From: UBA817 sp049889215
GTDB taxonomy: Bacteria > Margulisbacteria > Marinamargulisbacteria > UBA817
Length of the DNA: 64,000 nt
Reading direction: 5' to 3'
NCBI GenBank assembly: GCA_049889215.1
Contig: JBMHDV010000005.1
Coordinates: 1 to 64,000 of the forward strand
The number at the start of each line of letters is the position of its first letter. Positions within the stretch are counted from its first letter, which is position 1. Under the pieces are notes generated by a model. The model was not told where the DNA came from. It did not search any database and saw only the letters and a program-made list of their open reading frames with translations. Positions 18,011 to 27,853 of this stretch are shown here, piece after piece. Position numbers and translations under genes: made by a program.

Positions 18011-18622
18011 TTAATTAATCAGGGCCTCTGCCTGTTTACGAAAATAGTCATCGACAATTTGATTTAAAAGCTTCTTTGCACTCTTACGATCGTTTTGATC
18101 CAAGTAGGCCTTAACAATTTCAACCTGACTATCCCCTTTAACGTCTAAATTATTTATTTTTGTTACCCATGCTTCGGCACGTGTTAGTTGTTTATCGAAA
18201 ATCAAATACCGAATTACCCCGTCGTAACAATCCTCCTTGGTTATTGCATCTGTAATTTTTTCAATGACGGGCTCAACAAATTCATAATCTCGAAGTTGAG
18301 TAAAATGATTTACTAATCGCCGATAATGTTTATCTTTTTTTACAATTTTAAATAAATGATTACGGTCAAGACCAACGTGTTTAACATGGGCCAGCAACAG
18401 GGTTGTTTTTAACGGGTACAAGGCACGTTTATCAGGACTCGAAACCAACGCTTTCATTAAATGGGCATTCAATTGCCCCAAGGTCATATCCATCCCCTTG
18501 CATCTCAAGTTTATCTCTTTGATTGCATTGGTATAGACATTCGGAATCGGTTGTTTCCAAACACCTTTTTTTAATACGCCCTGCCACTTATAAATATTTT
18601 TCTTTGATGGTTGTATTCTCAC
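18011..18622 (-). CDS. Helical-repeat protein of unknown function
   Basis: 203 residues, starting at GTG (18622). The C-terminal half is made of helix pairs (EKITDAITKEDCYDGVIRYLI, then AEAWVTKINNL, then KSAKKLLNQIVDDY) like TPR/Sel1-type repeats. Rich in lysine; no signal peptide or membrane helix. It starts 15 nt after panC on the same strand, and so may be its operon partner. Not recognised further. Confidence 0.6.
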   Translation of the reverse strand: MRIQPSKKNIYKWQGVLKKGVWKQPIPNVYTNAIKEINLRCKGMDMTLGQLNAHLMKALVSSPDKRALYPLKTTLLLAHVKHVGLDRNHLFKIVKKDKHYRRLVNHFTQLRDYEFVEPVIEKITDAITKEDCYDGVIRYLIFDKQLTRAEAWVTKINNLDVKGDSQVEIVKAYLDQNDRKSAKKLLNQIVDDYFRKQAEALIN

Positions 18623-18637
18623 TCAAATAGAGTGCCA

Positions 18638-19474
18638 TTAAAACGAAATATTATCAATCAAGCGAACCGTATCGCAGACCACAGCGACACAACAGTAATC
18701 ACCAGGCTGAATCTCACCTGTAACAATACTGGCGGATGATGGACGAAACACCTCAACGTAATCCCCTTTTAAGCCACGGCCTTCCAATTCTGCTGCCAAA
18801 AACTGCCGGACACGATGCGTGGACCACTGACTGGTTCTTACGTGTTGTCTGGCATCGTGCAGTGCACGAGAAATATTTAACGCACGTTCATACCCTTCAT
18901 CATCCAAGTAATCATTGCGAGAACTTAAGGCCATGCCTTTTTCGTCCCGAACAATCGGGCATGGCACGATGGTAATACCCAAATCCAAATCAGCCACCAT
19001 ATGCTCAATAACCACCCGTTGTTGCAAGTCTTTATCACCAAAAAAAGCATGGGTGGGTGCAACCAATCTAAACAAGCGCTCCACAACATTGCAAACCCCA
19101 TAAAAAAAATGTGGCCGACTTTTGCCGCACATCACACTGGCCAAATCCGGATTTGGTTCATAATTAGCGCTTGTGTCGCCAGCAGGGTATATCACATCTT
19201 CGGTTGGTACAAATAAGGCATCAACCCCTAGGTTCATGCATGTCGCAATATCTACCTCATGATTGCGTGGGTAACTGGCAAAATCTTCATTTGGTGCAAA
19301 CTGGGTGGGATTAACAAAAATTGATACCACAACATGATCACACGTTTCACGGGCCGTTTTAATTAAGGCTTCATGCCCAGCATGTAACGCTCCCATGGTG
19401 GGAACAAAACCAACCGTCCCCGTGCACGCTGCCCGAAACTCAGCCAAGCTTGCGGCCGTTGATGCTTCAATCAC
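18638..19474 (-). CDS. panC: Pantothenate synthetase
   Basis: Joins pantoate and beta-alanine with ATP to give pantothenate for coenzyme A. The HIGH-type motif VPTMGALHAGH is near residue 24, followed by SIFVNPTQFAPNEDF; FFGDKDLQQ near 150 and the KMSKS-like block KGMALSSRNDYL near 183 are also present. 278 residues is normal. Its ATG overlaps the topA stop by 4 nt. panB and panD are not in the window. Confidence 0.95.
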   Translation of the reverse strand: MIEASTAASLAEFRAACTGTVGFVPTMGALHAGHEALIKTARETCDHVVVSIFVNPTQFAPNEDFASYPRNHEVDIATCMNLGVDALFVPTEDVIYPAGDTSANYEPNPDLASVMCGKSRPHFFYGVCNVVERLFRLVAPTHAFFGDKDLQQRVVIEHMVADLDLGITIVPCPIVRDEKGMALSSRNDYLDDEGYERALNISRALHDARQHVRTSQWSTHRVRQFLAAELEGRGLKGDYVEVFRPSSASIVTGEIQPGDYCCVAVVCDTVRLIDNISF

Positions 19475-21732
19475 TTTTTACGTCGGCGCGACGTCTTTTT
19501 AGGCGCCTCGCTAATAATCGTTAAACAATCTTCCAATGTTAACGACTTGGGGTCTTTGTCTTTTGGAATTTTATAATTCTTCTTTTTATGAGAAATATAA
19601 GGACCATATCGTCCATTTAATACATTTAATGGTTCGCCATCATGGTCGTAGACGTGAATTTCACGATTGGCCTTTTCAGCATCGGCGGCTTTAATTAATT
19701 CAATTGCCTGCTCCAAATTCTCAACCGTTTCACCCTTCATGCTGTAGTTCTTGCTTCCATTCTTTAAGTAAATGCCGTAACGTCCAATATTGATGGTGAC
19801 TGGTTCGCCATTATGCTCACCTAAATCGATGGGGTACGCCAAGCAATCCAAGGCCTCTTCAAAAGTAAGCGACGTGTACTTTAAGCCTTTTTTAAGGGAA
19901 ATGGAACGTTTATCTTCGTCGTCGTTATCGCCCAGCTGCACAAACGGGCCATAACGGCCAATTTTGGCATAAATGGGTTTTCCAGTGTCAGGATCATCGC
20001 CAAGGTGACGCTCTTCGTTAATGCGTTCGTCGTCTTCTTCAGCCGATTCAATTTTAGGATGAAACCGTGCATAAAAGCGCTTTAACATATCGGTCCAATC
20101 CATACCTTCTGTTAAAATTGCATCAAATTCCGACTCAATTTCAGCGGTAAACTGATAATTCATGACGCGGTCAAAATGGCCAACCAAATAATCGGTGACC
20201 AATATGCCAATGTCTGTGGGTTGCAGTTTCCCCTTATCGTTACCAAACCCTTCCTCTACGGTACTTTCCGTTACTGATCCGTTGGCACGGGTAAGTACGA
20301 TTACATCGCGCTTGCCGCCTTCTGATTCAATGCGTTCTACATATTCACGCTTTTGTATGGTGGTAATGGTGGGCGCATACGTACTTGGACGTCCAATGCC
20401 CAAATCTTCCATGGCACGAACCAAACTGGCCTCCGTAAATCGAGCCGGTGGTTTACTAAATCGTTGACGAGCAACCACTGCCTTTTCGCCCAATACTTGG
20501 CCAACACTCACATCTGGTAAGACTTTGTCTTTGGCTGATGTTGGGTACACGCTTAAAAACCCAGGCGAAGATACCACTTCACCTTTGATGGTAAATTGGC
20601 CACCATTCACAGGAATACTGACATCTGTTTTTAATAAAATTGCATCGGCCATTTGACTGGCAATGGTGCGCTGCCAAATCAATTGATACAATCGCTCTTC
20701 ACCGTCATCTTTACCGGCTTTTGTCACATGCATCGCGGATGGACGAATCGCTTCGTGTGCTTCTTGCGCCCCTTTAACTTTGGTTTGGTAGTTGCGTGGC
20801 ACATAATTGCCATCACCAAATTCCGCAGCGACATATTTTTTAATGCCACTCATGGCATCGGCGGACAATGTCGTACCATCGGTTCTCATGTAGGTAATGT
20901 GCCCCGCTTCATATAAGCGCTGGGCCAAGGTCATTGTTTTGGAAACTGAATAGCCCAAGCGAGACGATGCCTCTTGCTGCAATGAGCTGGTTGTAAATGG
21001 GGCTCGTGGGCTACGCTTGCTTTCTTTTTGATCGATGGTGTCAATTTTATATTCAGCACCTTCCAATTGTTGTAGAAATTTATCTGCGGCTTCTTTCGAA
21101 TCAAATGATGTCGAAAAATCAGCCGATACATCGGTATCGCCAACACGAAACTCAGCGGTTACCTTGTAACTGTCCGAAATTTCGAATGCCTGAATTTCTT
21201 TTTCTTTCTCAACAATTAATCGAACAGCAACGGACTGAACACGGCCGGCCGATAATCCTCGACGTAACTTTTTCCATAAAATCGGTGACATTTCATAACC
21301 AACCACACGGTCTAAAATTCGCCGGGCTTGTTGTGCGTTCACCAATGCATGATTAATATCACGCGGATCATTAATAGCAGCAAGAACAGCAGATTTGGTA
21401 ATCTCATTAAATACTATGCGCTTAAACGGAACCTTCACTTTACTCAGTGCCTCTTGCACGTGCCACGCAATGGCTTCTCCTTCACGATCCGGGTCAGTCG
21501 CTAGCCAAACACAATCAGACGCTTTGGCTTGTTTCTTTAAATCAGTAATTAACTTTTTCTTATCGGCCAACACTTCATATTCAGGCTTAAATGTGGCTAA
21601 ATCCACGCCCATCGAATCGGATGGCAAATCACGCACGTGACCATAGCAGGCCAGAACTTTATAATCGCTCCCTAAATACTTTTCGATGGTTTTGGCCTTT
21701 GCAGGCGACTCAACAATCACTAAATGACTCAT
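19471..21732 (-). CDS. topA: DNA topoisomerase I
   Basis: Relaxes negative supercoils. TOPRIM domain at the N-terminus (LVIVESPAKAKTIEKYLG; DPDREGEAIAWH near 80), active-site tyrosine in GHITYMRTDGT near residue 280. The C-terminus has no four-cysteine zinc fingers; it carries three topoisomerase C-terminal repeats with GRYGPFVQLG, GRYGIYLKNG and GRYGPYISHK, and a basic RRRKK tail, as in Cyanobacteria, Alphaproteobacteria and Chlamydiae. 753 residues. No good ribosome-binding site at the ATG. Overlaps panC by 4 nt. Confidence 0.96.
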   Translation of the reverse strand: MSHLVIVESPAKAKTIEKYLGSDYKVLACYGHVRDLPSDSMGVDLATFKPEYEVLADKKKLITDLKKQAKASDCVWLATDPDREGEAIAWHVQEALSKVKVPFKRIVFNEITKSAVLAAINDPRDINHALVNAQQARRILDRVVGYEMSPILWKKLRRGLSAGRVQSVAVRLIVEKEKEIQAFEISDSYKVTAEFRVGDTDVSADFSTSFDSKEAADKFLQQLEGAEYKIDTIDQKESKRSPRAPFTTSSLQQEASSRLGYSVSKTMTLAQRLYEAGHITYMRTDGTTLSADAMSGIKKYVAAEFGDGNYVPRNYQTKVKGAQEAHEAIRPSAMHVTKAGKDDGEERLYQLIWQRTIASQMADAILLKTDVSIPVNGGQFTIKGEVVSSPGFLSVYPTSAKDKVLPDVSVGQVLGEKAVVARQRFSKPPARFTEASLVRAMEDLGIGRPSTYAPTITTIQKREYVERIESEGGKRDVIVLTRANGSVTESTVEEGFGNDKGKLQPTDIGILVTDYLVGHFDRVMNYQFTAEIESEFDAILTEGMDWTDMLKRFYARFHPKIESAEEDDERINEERHLGDDPDTGKPIYAKIGRYGPFVQLGDNDDEDKRSISLKKGLKYTSLTFEEALDCLAYPIDLGEHNGEPVTINIGRYGIYLKNGSKNYSMKGETVENLEQAIELIKAADAEKANREIHVYDHDGEPLNVLNGRYGPYISHKKKNYKIPKDKDPKSLTLEDCLTIISEAPKKTSRRRKK

Positions 21733-21781
21733 AACTTTTTTCGATTATGTCCTAAAACCAAATTCCTCGTCAACAATTAAA

Positions 21782-23602
21782 TTAAGATCGTAAAAATAAG
21801 GCGTCCAATGCGGCTTCGGTCATCACCTTATATAACGGACGTCCATGCGGGCATGTAAACGATTGATCCGTATTTACAGCAGCATTTATTAAGGCCTCAA
21901 TTTCTGCATCATGCAGTTGTTGACCAGATTTTACAGCGGCCTTACATGCTTTTAACTGCAAACGCTGAATTTGTTGATCCTGTGCAACAGCCAGTAATTC
22001 TCCGAGTTCATCGGCATTCCCCCATTCACCAAGCCACTGGGGAATATTTAATTTGGATAACTGTTGGGGCACTTCACGAATAATCAGTTGGTGATCATCA
22101 AACACGTCAATATCGATCCCCAACCCTTGCAATGCTGGCAACAATGCCAGAATATTGTCGCGATTTTGATTGGTTAATTCAATATATTCAGGAATCAGCA
22201 ATGGCAAACTAACCACCGCTTGGTTGGCCACATCGTTACTAAATTGATCATACAAAATACGTTCATGCACGGCATGTTGATCAAAAATCAGTAGGTCACT
22301 GCCCATCGGCACAATAATGTATTTTTTATTCAAAGTGACCCATTCACGAGGAGCTTTTGGCGTGGGTTGCAGTGGCGCCATGGATGGTACCGACGGTCGC
22401 ACGACCTTGGGCGGGGCGTGTTCCGCGGTGTCATTTGTGACTGACAACGGCAGTGCCGCACTTGAAACCGTGGGTGATGCCTGGGGCATGATGGGTGCGT
22501 TATTTGGCACAGGTATTGTTGAGCTCAATGGCGCTGGAGTCGCTGATGAGGTGGATTGAATCGGCAACCCTGTGTTGGGTGTGGGCGCCTCAGGTTGAAT
22601 GCGCTGCCACGGAGCGGCAGGGGCAAGAATGGCCGATTGAATGGCCCGTTTAATGGCCACAAACACCTGATCCGGATTTGTAAACTTTACATCCTCTTTT
22701 TTAGGGTGAATATTAATATCAACATCAGCTGTTGGGCACGTTATTTCGCACACCAATGCAGGGTAATGCCCCTTGGGAATGGCATCGGCCAAAGCCATAT
22801 CGACAGCCTTTAAAAATACCGGTGACTTCACCAATCGCCCATTCACGCTAAACCAACACTTGCTGCGCTGTTTAACGGTATGATTCGGACTTGTGATTAC
22901 CCCTGAGACTTGAATGTCTTGGGTTTGCTTCTCAAATGATAATGCATCAGATGCAGGGATGGACAATGCCTGACAAAACGTCGCCGATCGTTGCCCACTT
23001 CCTGTGGTGGCAAATAACTGAGATTGATTGTTGCTTAATCGAAACGCGATATGGGGGTAATGCAAACTCATTTGTTGCACCAGCTTTGTAATGAGGGTTG
23101 CTTCGCTAGCCGCGGACTTTAAAAAGCGAAACCGCACGGGTATTTTTTTAAATAGATGAGCCACGGTGATGGTGGTGCCTTGCTCTCGAGCCGCAGGGGT
23201 TACATGTGCTTCTTCACCCGCAGGTGCCATCAGCTGTGCGCCACAATCATCCTCACCATTCCATGAGTGAATAGTAACATCAGCTACCGCTGCCATACTG
23301 GCCAACGCTTCGCCTCGAAACCCCATGGTCAACACATCTGACAAGTCATCAAAATCAACCAATTTGGATGTGGCATGCGCTTCGATGGTTAGCGGTAGTT
23401 GATCATTGGCAATCCCTACCCCATTATCGATTATGCAAATTTCGGCAATCCCGCCTTGTATTAAGTCAATGGCGATGGTGCTTGCCTTGGCATCAATCGC
23501 ATTTTCGATCAATTCCTTAACAATGGCCACTGGCCGATCAATAATCTCTCCTGCCGCCAATTTTAATATGGTGGCTTGATCCAACTTTTTTATTTCTGCC
23601 AT
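21782..23602 (-). CDS. mutL: DNA mismatch repair protein MutL
   Basis: GHKL ATPase linking MutS to repair. N-terminal motifs: LAAGEIIDRPVAIVKELIENA, IDNGVGI near residue 60, and GFRGEALASMAAV near 95. The proline-rich linker is about 330-420. The C-terminal endonuclease-type metal motif is present in altered form, DQHAVHERILYD near residue 437 (final D where the consensus has E), together with CPHGRP near the end, so intrinsic nicking is plausible; no mutH is seen. Starts at ATG 23602 directly downstream of a 16-bp palindrome. Confidence 0.95.
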   Translation of the reverse strand: MAEIKKLDQATILKLAAGEIIDRPVAIVKELIENAIDAKASTIAIDLIQGGIAEICIIDNGVGIANDQLPLTIEAHATSKLVDFDDLSDVLTMGFRGEALASMAAVADVTIHSWNGEDDCGAQLMAPAGEEAHVTPAAREQGTTITVAHLFKKIPVRFRFLKSAASEATLITKLVQQMSLHYPHIAFRLSNNQSQLFATTGSGQRSATFCQALSIPASDALSFEKQTQDIQVSGVITSPNHTVKQRSKCWFSVNGRLVKSPVFLKAVDMALADAIPKGHYPALVCEITCPTADVDINIHPKKEDVKFTNPDQVFVAIKRAIQSAILAPAAPWQRIQPEAPTPNTGLPIQSTSSATPAPLSSTIPVPNNAPIMPQASPTVSSAALPLSVTNDTAEHAPPKVVRPSVPSMAPLQPTPKAPREWVTLNKKYIIVPMGSDLLIFDQHAVHERILYDQFSNDVANQAVVSLPLLIPEYIELTNQNRDNILALLPALQGLGIDIDVFDDHQLIIREVPQQLSKLNIPQWLGEWGNADELGELLAVAQDQQIQRLQLKACKAAVKSGQQLHDAEIEALINAAVNTDQSFTCPHGRPLYKVMTEAALDALFLRS

Positions 23603-23606
23603 GCCC

Positions 23607-23622
23607 CCTAGTGTACACTAGG
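23607..23622. promoter_or_regulatory. Perfect 16-bp palindrome over the mutL -10 region
   Basis: CCTAGTGTACACTAGG is a perfect palindrome 4 nt from the mutL ATG. It contains TACACT (minus strand, 23610-23615), a -10 element 7 nt before the start codon. A dimeric repressor bound here would block a leaderless mutL transcript. The regulator is unknown. Confidence 0.5.
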
Positions 23623-23845
23623 ATTCATTTCTACTCCACTTTGGATTCTTGATCACCTTACCTCAGGCGAATCTCTTGTTCGCCTTACCTATCTTAATTG
23701 CATCATTTAAAGGAACTTAAAAATAGAGTAAAATATAATAAATTAACACGTTGTTCTTATTAAGATTTATAATTATTTTTCAGTATTGAAATTAATGATT
23801 GAGTCATTACGATAAAAACTAAAGCAATAAAAATAGAGGTGTGGC
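23623..23845. other. A/T-rich intergenic region with an inverted repeat
   Basis: Divergent promoter region between mutL and the RAP-like gene. It holds one inverted repeat, AGGCGAA (23665-23671) and TTCGCCT (23679-23685), with no U-run after it, and otherwise A/T-rich sequence with no gene. Confidence 0.4.
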
Positions 23846-26800
23846 ATGCAAAGAGTTAACCAAAGAGTTGAACCAAATCGAGGAAAGAGCATTCATGCGG
23901 TTGCTGCAGCAGCTGCCAAAAAGCGTAAACGAATCAAGCAATATGATACTGCACCAAAACTTAAAAAAAAGAAACATGGCACACCCCCAAAAACACAATC
24001 TTTTCAACAAGAACCCAAAACTAAATCACATCGGAACATTCCGAAGGGTTCTCGCAATACGTCACCAAGGTATCAGGATGCCGCGGCGCATTCGTCCAGG
24101 TTGACTTATAGTGATGAAAAAAGATCAAGCGCTGTTAGTTACAATCAACAACAATATAACCCTCATGATCGATGGCGTCGATTTGATGATGGAGGCCGTT
24201 TTGATGATAGACGCCGTTTTGATGATGGACGCCGGTATAATGGTCGGGAACAACGTCCCCTGAACCAAGGTTATAGCACTGATAATAGACCCCGTTTTGA
24301 TGATAGACGCCGTTTTGATGATGGACACCGCGATTTTCCTCCGCCACCGCGTCACCTGGCCCATCAATATGGCCACTCACAATCAAACCCATTTAATAAG
24401 GCACTTCAAGACCGAATAAAATCGATAAAAGACAAGTTGAAGAGAAACAACCTTTTGGATACTGAAAGAAAAATTTCAAACATTCTGGACATAATTACCC
24501 CAAAAAATCAGGGGGCAGCTAATAAGTTAGACATGTTGACTTGGTTTCTTTTAGCTAACCTTTTAGGTCAATATGGGAATAAGGTACTATCTAAAAAGTT
24601 AGCCATTGATAAATCCATTAAAGATAAATATAGAGAAATCTTAAATGCCAACGAATTTAGTTATCAAGAAATTGAAGGCAGGCATTTTTCAATGATTTTA
24701 TGGAGTGTTGGGAATATTTTTAGAAACAATACCGACCAACGAAATACAGATAAACACATTGCTGAATTTGTACGAAGCTTTGTTCAAAAAACTGAAATAA
24801 ACTTGCAAAATAATGCCGGTCAAGGTATGGCCCAACAAGCACCTTCTCGTAGACAACATGCAAACTCTGAACTATTCGATACTTTCTTTATAAAAGACTT
24901 CCATATTGCCAATACTATTAAAGGTTTAAGAATGTTAAATATAAGCCCAAGAAGAGAGTTTCCCGGTTTATATTACTGTGCAACTAACCGATATTGGCAA
25001 AAAGACAAAGGCCTAGCTGCAATCAATACATTTATCTCACTTGGAGATGATGACTTGATAGAAAACGGCGAAGACCAACGCCCTCTAAATAACCTTTGGC
25101 ATAACATAATTCGAACAGATCAGCATTGTGTTAATTTACGGCACAGTTCAGTAGATTCAAGTAATATTTTTAAATTATTAATACAATTGCTCACTACAAA
25201 GCAGAATAAGTATCAAATTCCCGATCATCTTTTAGCGATCTTGGGTTCTAATGGTAGTTTTGAGACCGATAAAATGTGCAATATTAAGTTAGGTGATGTT
25301 TTACGTTTATTAAAATCACTTGCATTATTTACAACAGAACAGAATAACCAAGCATTGGTCAAAGGTAGTCTGGAAATCATAAAAGAAAAGCTAAAACAGG
25401 AAAGTAAATCTTGGTCAAACTTACTCTTGTTAGATGACATTTGCGACCTGGTGCCAAAACAACCTTATTTCCAGAGCTATTTAAGTTACATAAAAGACAA
25501 CATCCTAATCCCTCAAATAATAGGAAAACAACGATTACCTGAAAGACTTACGAATCGTCTAATTCCAGCGGTACATCGACTTTTGAACAAACATTCTATT
25601 GCAGCGACCATTAACTTAGACATCGATTACAATGCACTAACGTTAGATGATATTGGTGAAGAACTTAGGCAAATGATCGAAAAAAATCATACCGATGAAC
25701 CGATGTGCAACAACGGCATCAATTACCTGGAAAGGTTTATTCAAAAGTTAGTTGATAAAGTTGAAAGCGAGGCTCTATCTCCAAGGGACTGGGAAATTTT
25801 TTCAAGTGTGTATATTGCAGCCATTCAAAAATTTCCTCGCATCGAAAATCGCCTTAGAGCAATCTTACTAGGTTTTCTTAAACAACAAAATAACCCAACA
25901 ATAAATAAGCATTTAATTCTAAACGCAGACCTGGCCGTTATATGCCAAAAGCTAATACTAACCAAAGTAATCAACAGTAATCAATTGAATGAACAACTAG
26001 ATCAACCACTAACTCGCTTAATTTCAAGCCGTTTAAAAAGCCCCGAGGCGATGACTGTAACCACTTACGCATTATTATATAAAGCATTCGCCTACTTAAC
26101 TGAATTGAAACACAATTATGACAATGAAATAAACCTAGATTTTATTCGTCGACATTTTAATGCATTAATTAACATGGACGTTGTTGCTTTACTTCAAGGG
26201 CTTAAACAAACAAGGTGCCACCCCTCACGTGAAGTGAAGGGCTTCGTATTTCGTTACATTAAGCAAACTTTAAAAGGTTACAGACAAGAGCCTTTTAATG
26301 GTTTTCAATTAGCAGAAATTATTTCTTGCTTAGCTAATCTTGGCGTTGACCTTCCAGAAGAAATGTTAGTTGATATTTCACGTGTTTTAAACGATGGTGA
26401 CTTACGCCATTGGGATTATTCGAATTGCATTAAGCTTTTTCGGGCACTATGCATTTTCCATGCATTTAAAGATAATAAAAATGAAAGACAACGAGATATT
26501 TTACTAAATATTATTAACAAACTACTACATAAATTAGGCTTCAAAGAACCTCACGAAAATTACATAGAGATTGGTGGTAAGAGGATACCGACCACTTCTG
26601 ATTCTGGAAGTAGGATTACTTCTGAACTACCCCTATCAGATCGATCAAAGTTAATGACTGTCAAAAGTTACCTTGAAGCTCAACAGCTAATCTTAGAAGA
26701 CAGCATACCGTACTTGGACGCTACCGAGCCCTCATCTGATACAAAGGAACAAAATGCGTTTATTAAGTATCTAAATTCTGAGCTAAAAAGGTTACAAGAT

Positions 26801-27187
26801 CGCTACAAATTTAAAAAAATAACATTAGACAAAGAAGGTTTTATAGATAAATTATATTCACCATTCGATATTAAATTATCAATAACAACTGAATATGACC
26901 AACATTTGACCATTTTAATTGAAATTAATGGAAACCAGCACTATATGACTCAAAGAAGACGTGATAATACAAGAGTATTAACCAGCAAGCTTGCCCCACG
27001 ATTTTTTCTTAAGCAACGTACTGCAGAATCCTTAGGCGCTATTGTGATTCAGGTTCCAAATAAAAACACAATAACAGAACAAGGTAGGGCTAATATATTT
27101 GAAACATTAAATACACACTTACGAGCATCTCAAAACAATCGTTCTTTTGAGTCACATTTTAATCAAAAAAAGAGTGTATCTGGATGA
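23846..27187 (+). CDS. Large orphan protein with RAP-like C-terminal domain
   Basis: 1113 residues. The N-terminus is basic, then residues about 105-165 repeat RRFDDGGRFDDRRRFDDG-type units rich in Arg and Asp (RGG-like, disordered). Most of the rest is helical, possibly helical repeats. The last ~110 residues (about 1000-1105) follow the RAP-domain plan: FDIKLSI, then LTILIEINGNQHY, then basic residues with LKQRTAESLGAIVIQVP. RAP domains are endonuclease-like RNA-binding modules in organellar OPR and FASTK proteins, with some bacterial and intracellular-parasite homologues. ATG at 23846 follows GAGGTGTGGC. Visibly A/T-rich. An RNA-related role is inferred from the domain only. Confidence 0.6.
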   Translation: MQRVNQRVEPNRGKSIHAVAAAAAKKRKRIKQYDTAPKLKKKKHGTPPKTQSFQQEPKTKSHRNIPKGSRNTSPRYQDAAAHSSRLTYSDEKRSSAVSYNQQQYNPHDRWRRFDDGGRFDDRRRFDDGRRYNGREQRPLNQGYSTDNRPRFDDRRRFDDGHRDFPPPPRHLAHQYGHSQSNPFNKALQDRIKSIKDKLKRNNLLDTERKISNILDIITPKNQGAANKLDMLTWFLLANLLGQYGNKVLSKKLAIDKSIKDKYREILNANEFSYQEIEGRHFSMILWSVGNIFRNNTDQRNTDKHIAEFVRSFVQKTEINLQNNAGQGMAQQAPSRRQHANSELFDTFFIKDFHIANTIKGLRMLNISPRREFPGLYYCATNRYWQKDKGLAAINTFISLGDDDLIENGEDQRPLNNLWHNIIRTDQHCVNLRHSSVDSSNIFKLLIQLLTTKQNKYQIPDHLLAILGSNGSFETDKMCNIKLGDVLRLLKSLALFTTEQNNQALVKGSLEIIKEKLKQESKSWSNLLLLDDICDLVPKQPYFQSYLSYIKDNILIPQIIGKQRLPERLTNRLIPAVHRLLNKHSIAATINLDIDYNALTLDDIGEELRQMIEKNHTDEPMCNNGINYLERFIQKLVDKVESEALSPRDWEIFSSVYIAAIQKFPRIENRLRAILLGFLKQQNNPTINKHLILNADLAVICQKLILTKVINSNQLNEQLDQPLTRLISSRLKSPEAMTVTTYALLYKAFAYLTELKHNYDNEINLDFIRRHFNALINMDVVALLQGLKQTRCHPSREVKGFVFRYIKQTLKGYRQEPFNGFQLAEIISCLANLGVDLPEEMLVDISRVLNDGDLRHWDYSNCIKLFRALCIFHAFKDNKNERQRDILLNIINKLLHKLGFKEPHENYIEIGGKRIPTTSDSGSRITSELPLSDRSKLMTVKSYLEAQQLILEDSIPYLDATEPSSDTKEQNAFIKYLNSELKRLQDRYKFKKITLDKEGFIDKLYSPFDIKLSITTEYDQHLTILIEINGNQHYMTQRRRDNTRVLTSKLAPRFFLKQRTAESLGAIVIQVPNKNTITEQGRANIFETLNTHLRASQNNRSFESHFNQKKSVSG

Positions 27188-27194
27188 ATGTAAA

Positions 27195-27764
27195 TTACAA
27201 CGAGTTCAGCGATTGACCAACCACAAACAAGTCAATGGTTAACTCACCGCCATAGGCCAAGGTATAGCCGCGAATGGATTGCACTTGCCGGTGATGATGC
27301 TCCAACCATTGTTTTAACGCTTCGGGCCGCCGGCCAGTGGGCATAATAACAGTAGTGGGGTCGCGATTGGCGTGCCAAAAATAGCGCGTCAGTCCCCCAC
27401 CCTGATGCTGAGGCTGGGTGCTCTGCCAAATAATGTAATTAAACCTGTCTGGCAATTGCTCTAGTACAGAATCTCCGGTATCTAAATACACATGCCCAAA
27501 TTCATGCGTTGCACTGGCCAACGACAGCTGTGCCGAGGCTTGCATGCTCACTGGTTCAGCTGCTTTAAATAACATATCTAATCGAACATCATTCAATGCT
27601 GTTCGTGTGGGCCTTGATGCCTTCCACCAACATGAAATACCACTGTCATTATTCAGACGTGTTCGAGCATCGGCATGACTTAACCATCGCGATTTAGCAA
27701 GCGTATGCATTGATCGCTTAAACACCGTTGCATAATGCGATAGAAGCATATTAACTCCACTCAT
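27195..27764 (-). CDS. Unknown protein with HEFGH motif
   Basis: 189 residues, family not recognised. Residues 87-91 are HEFGH in the context SATHEFGHVYLD, which matches a short zinc-metallopeptidase HExxH signature; a third ligand cannot be assigned. No signal peptide or membrane helix. Base composition resembles the core genes, unlike the orphan genes on both sides. It converges on the RAP-like gene with a 7-nt gap. Confidence 0.6.
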   Translation of the reverse strand: MSGVNMLLSHYATVFKRSMHTLAKSRWLSHADARTRLNNDSGISCWWKASRPTRTALNDVRLDMLFKAAEPVSMQASAQLSLASATHEFGHVYLDTGDSVLEQLPDRFNYIIWQSTQPQHQGGGLTRYFWHANRDPTTVIMPTGRRPEALKQWLEHHHRQVQSIRGYTLAYGGELTIDLFVVGQSLNSL

Positions 27765-27853
27765 TACCCTATGGTATCAGACATCCCTCTTCATAACCAA
27801 TACGTGTTTAATTTTACGTAAGATTGGGAATAAATCTAACAGGGAGGGACACG

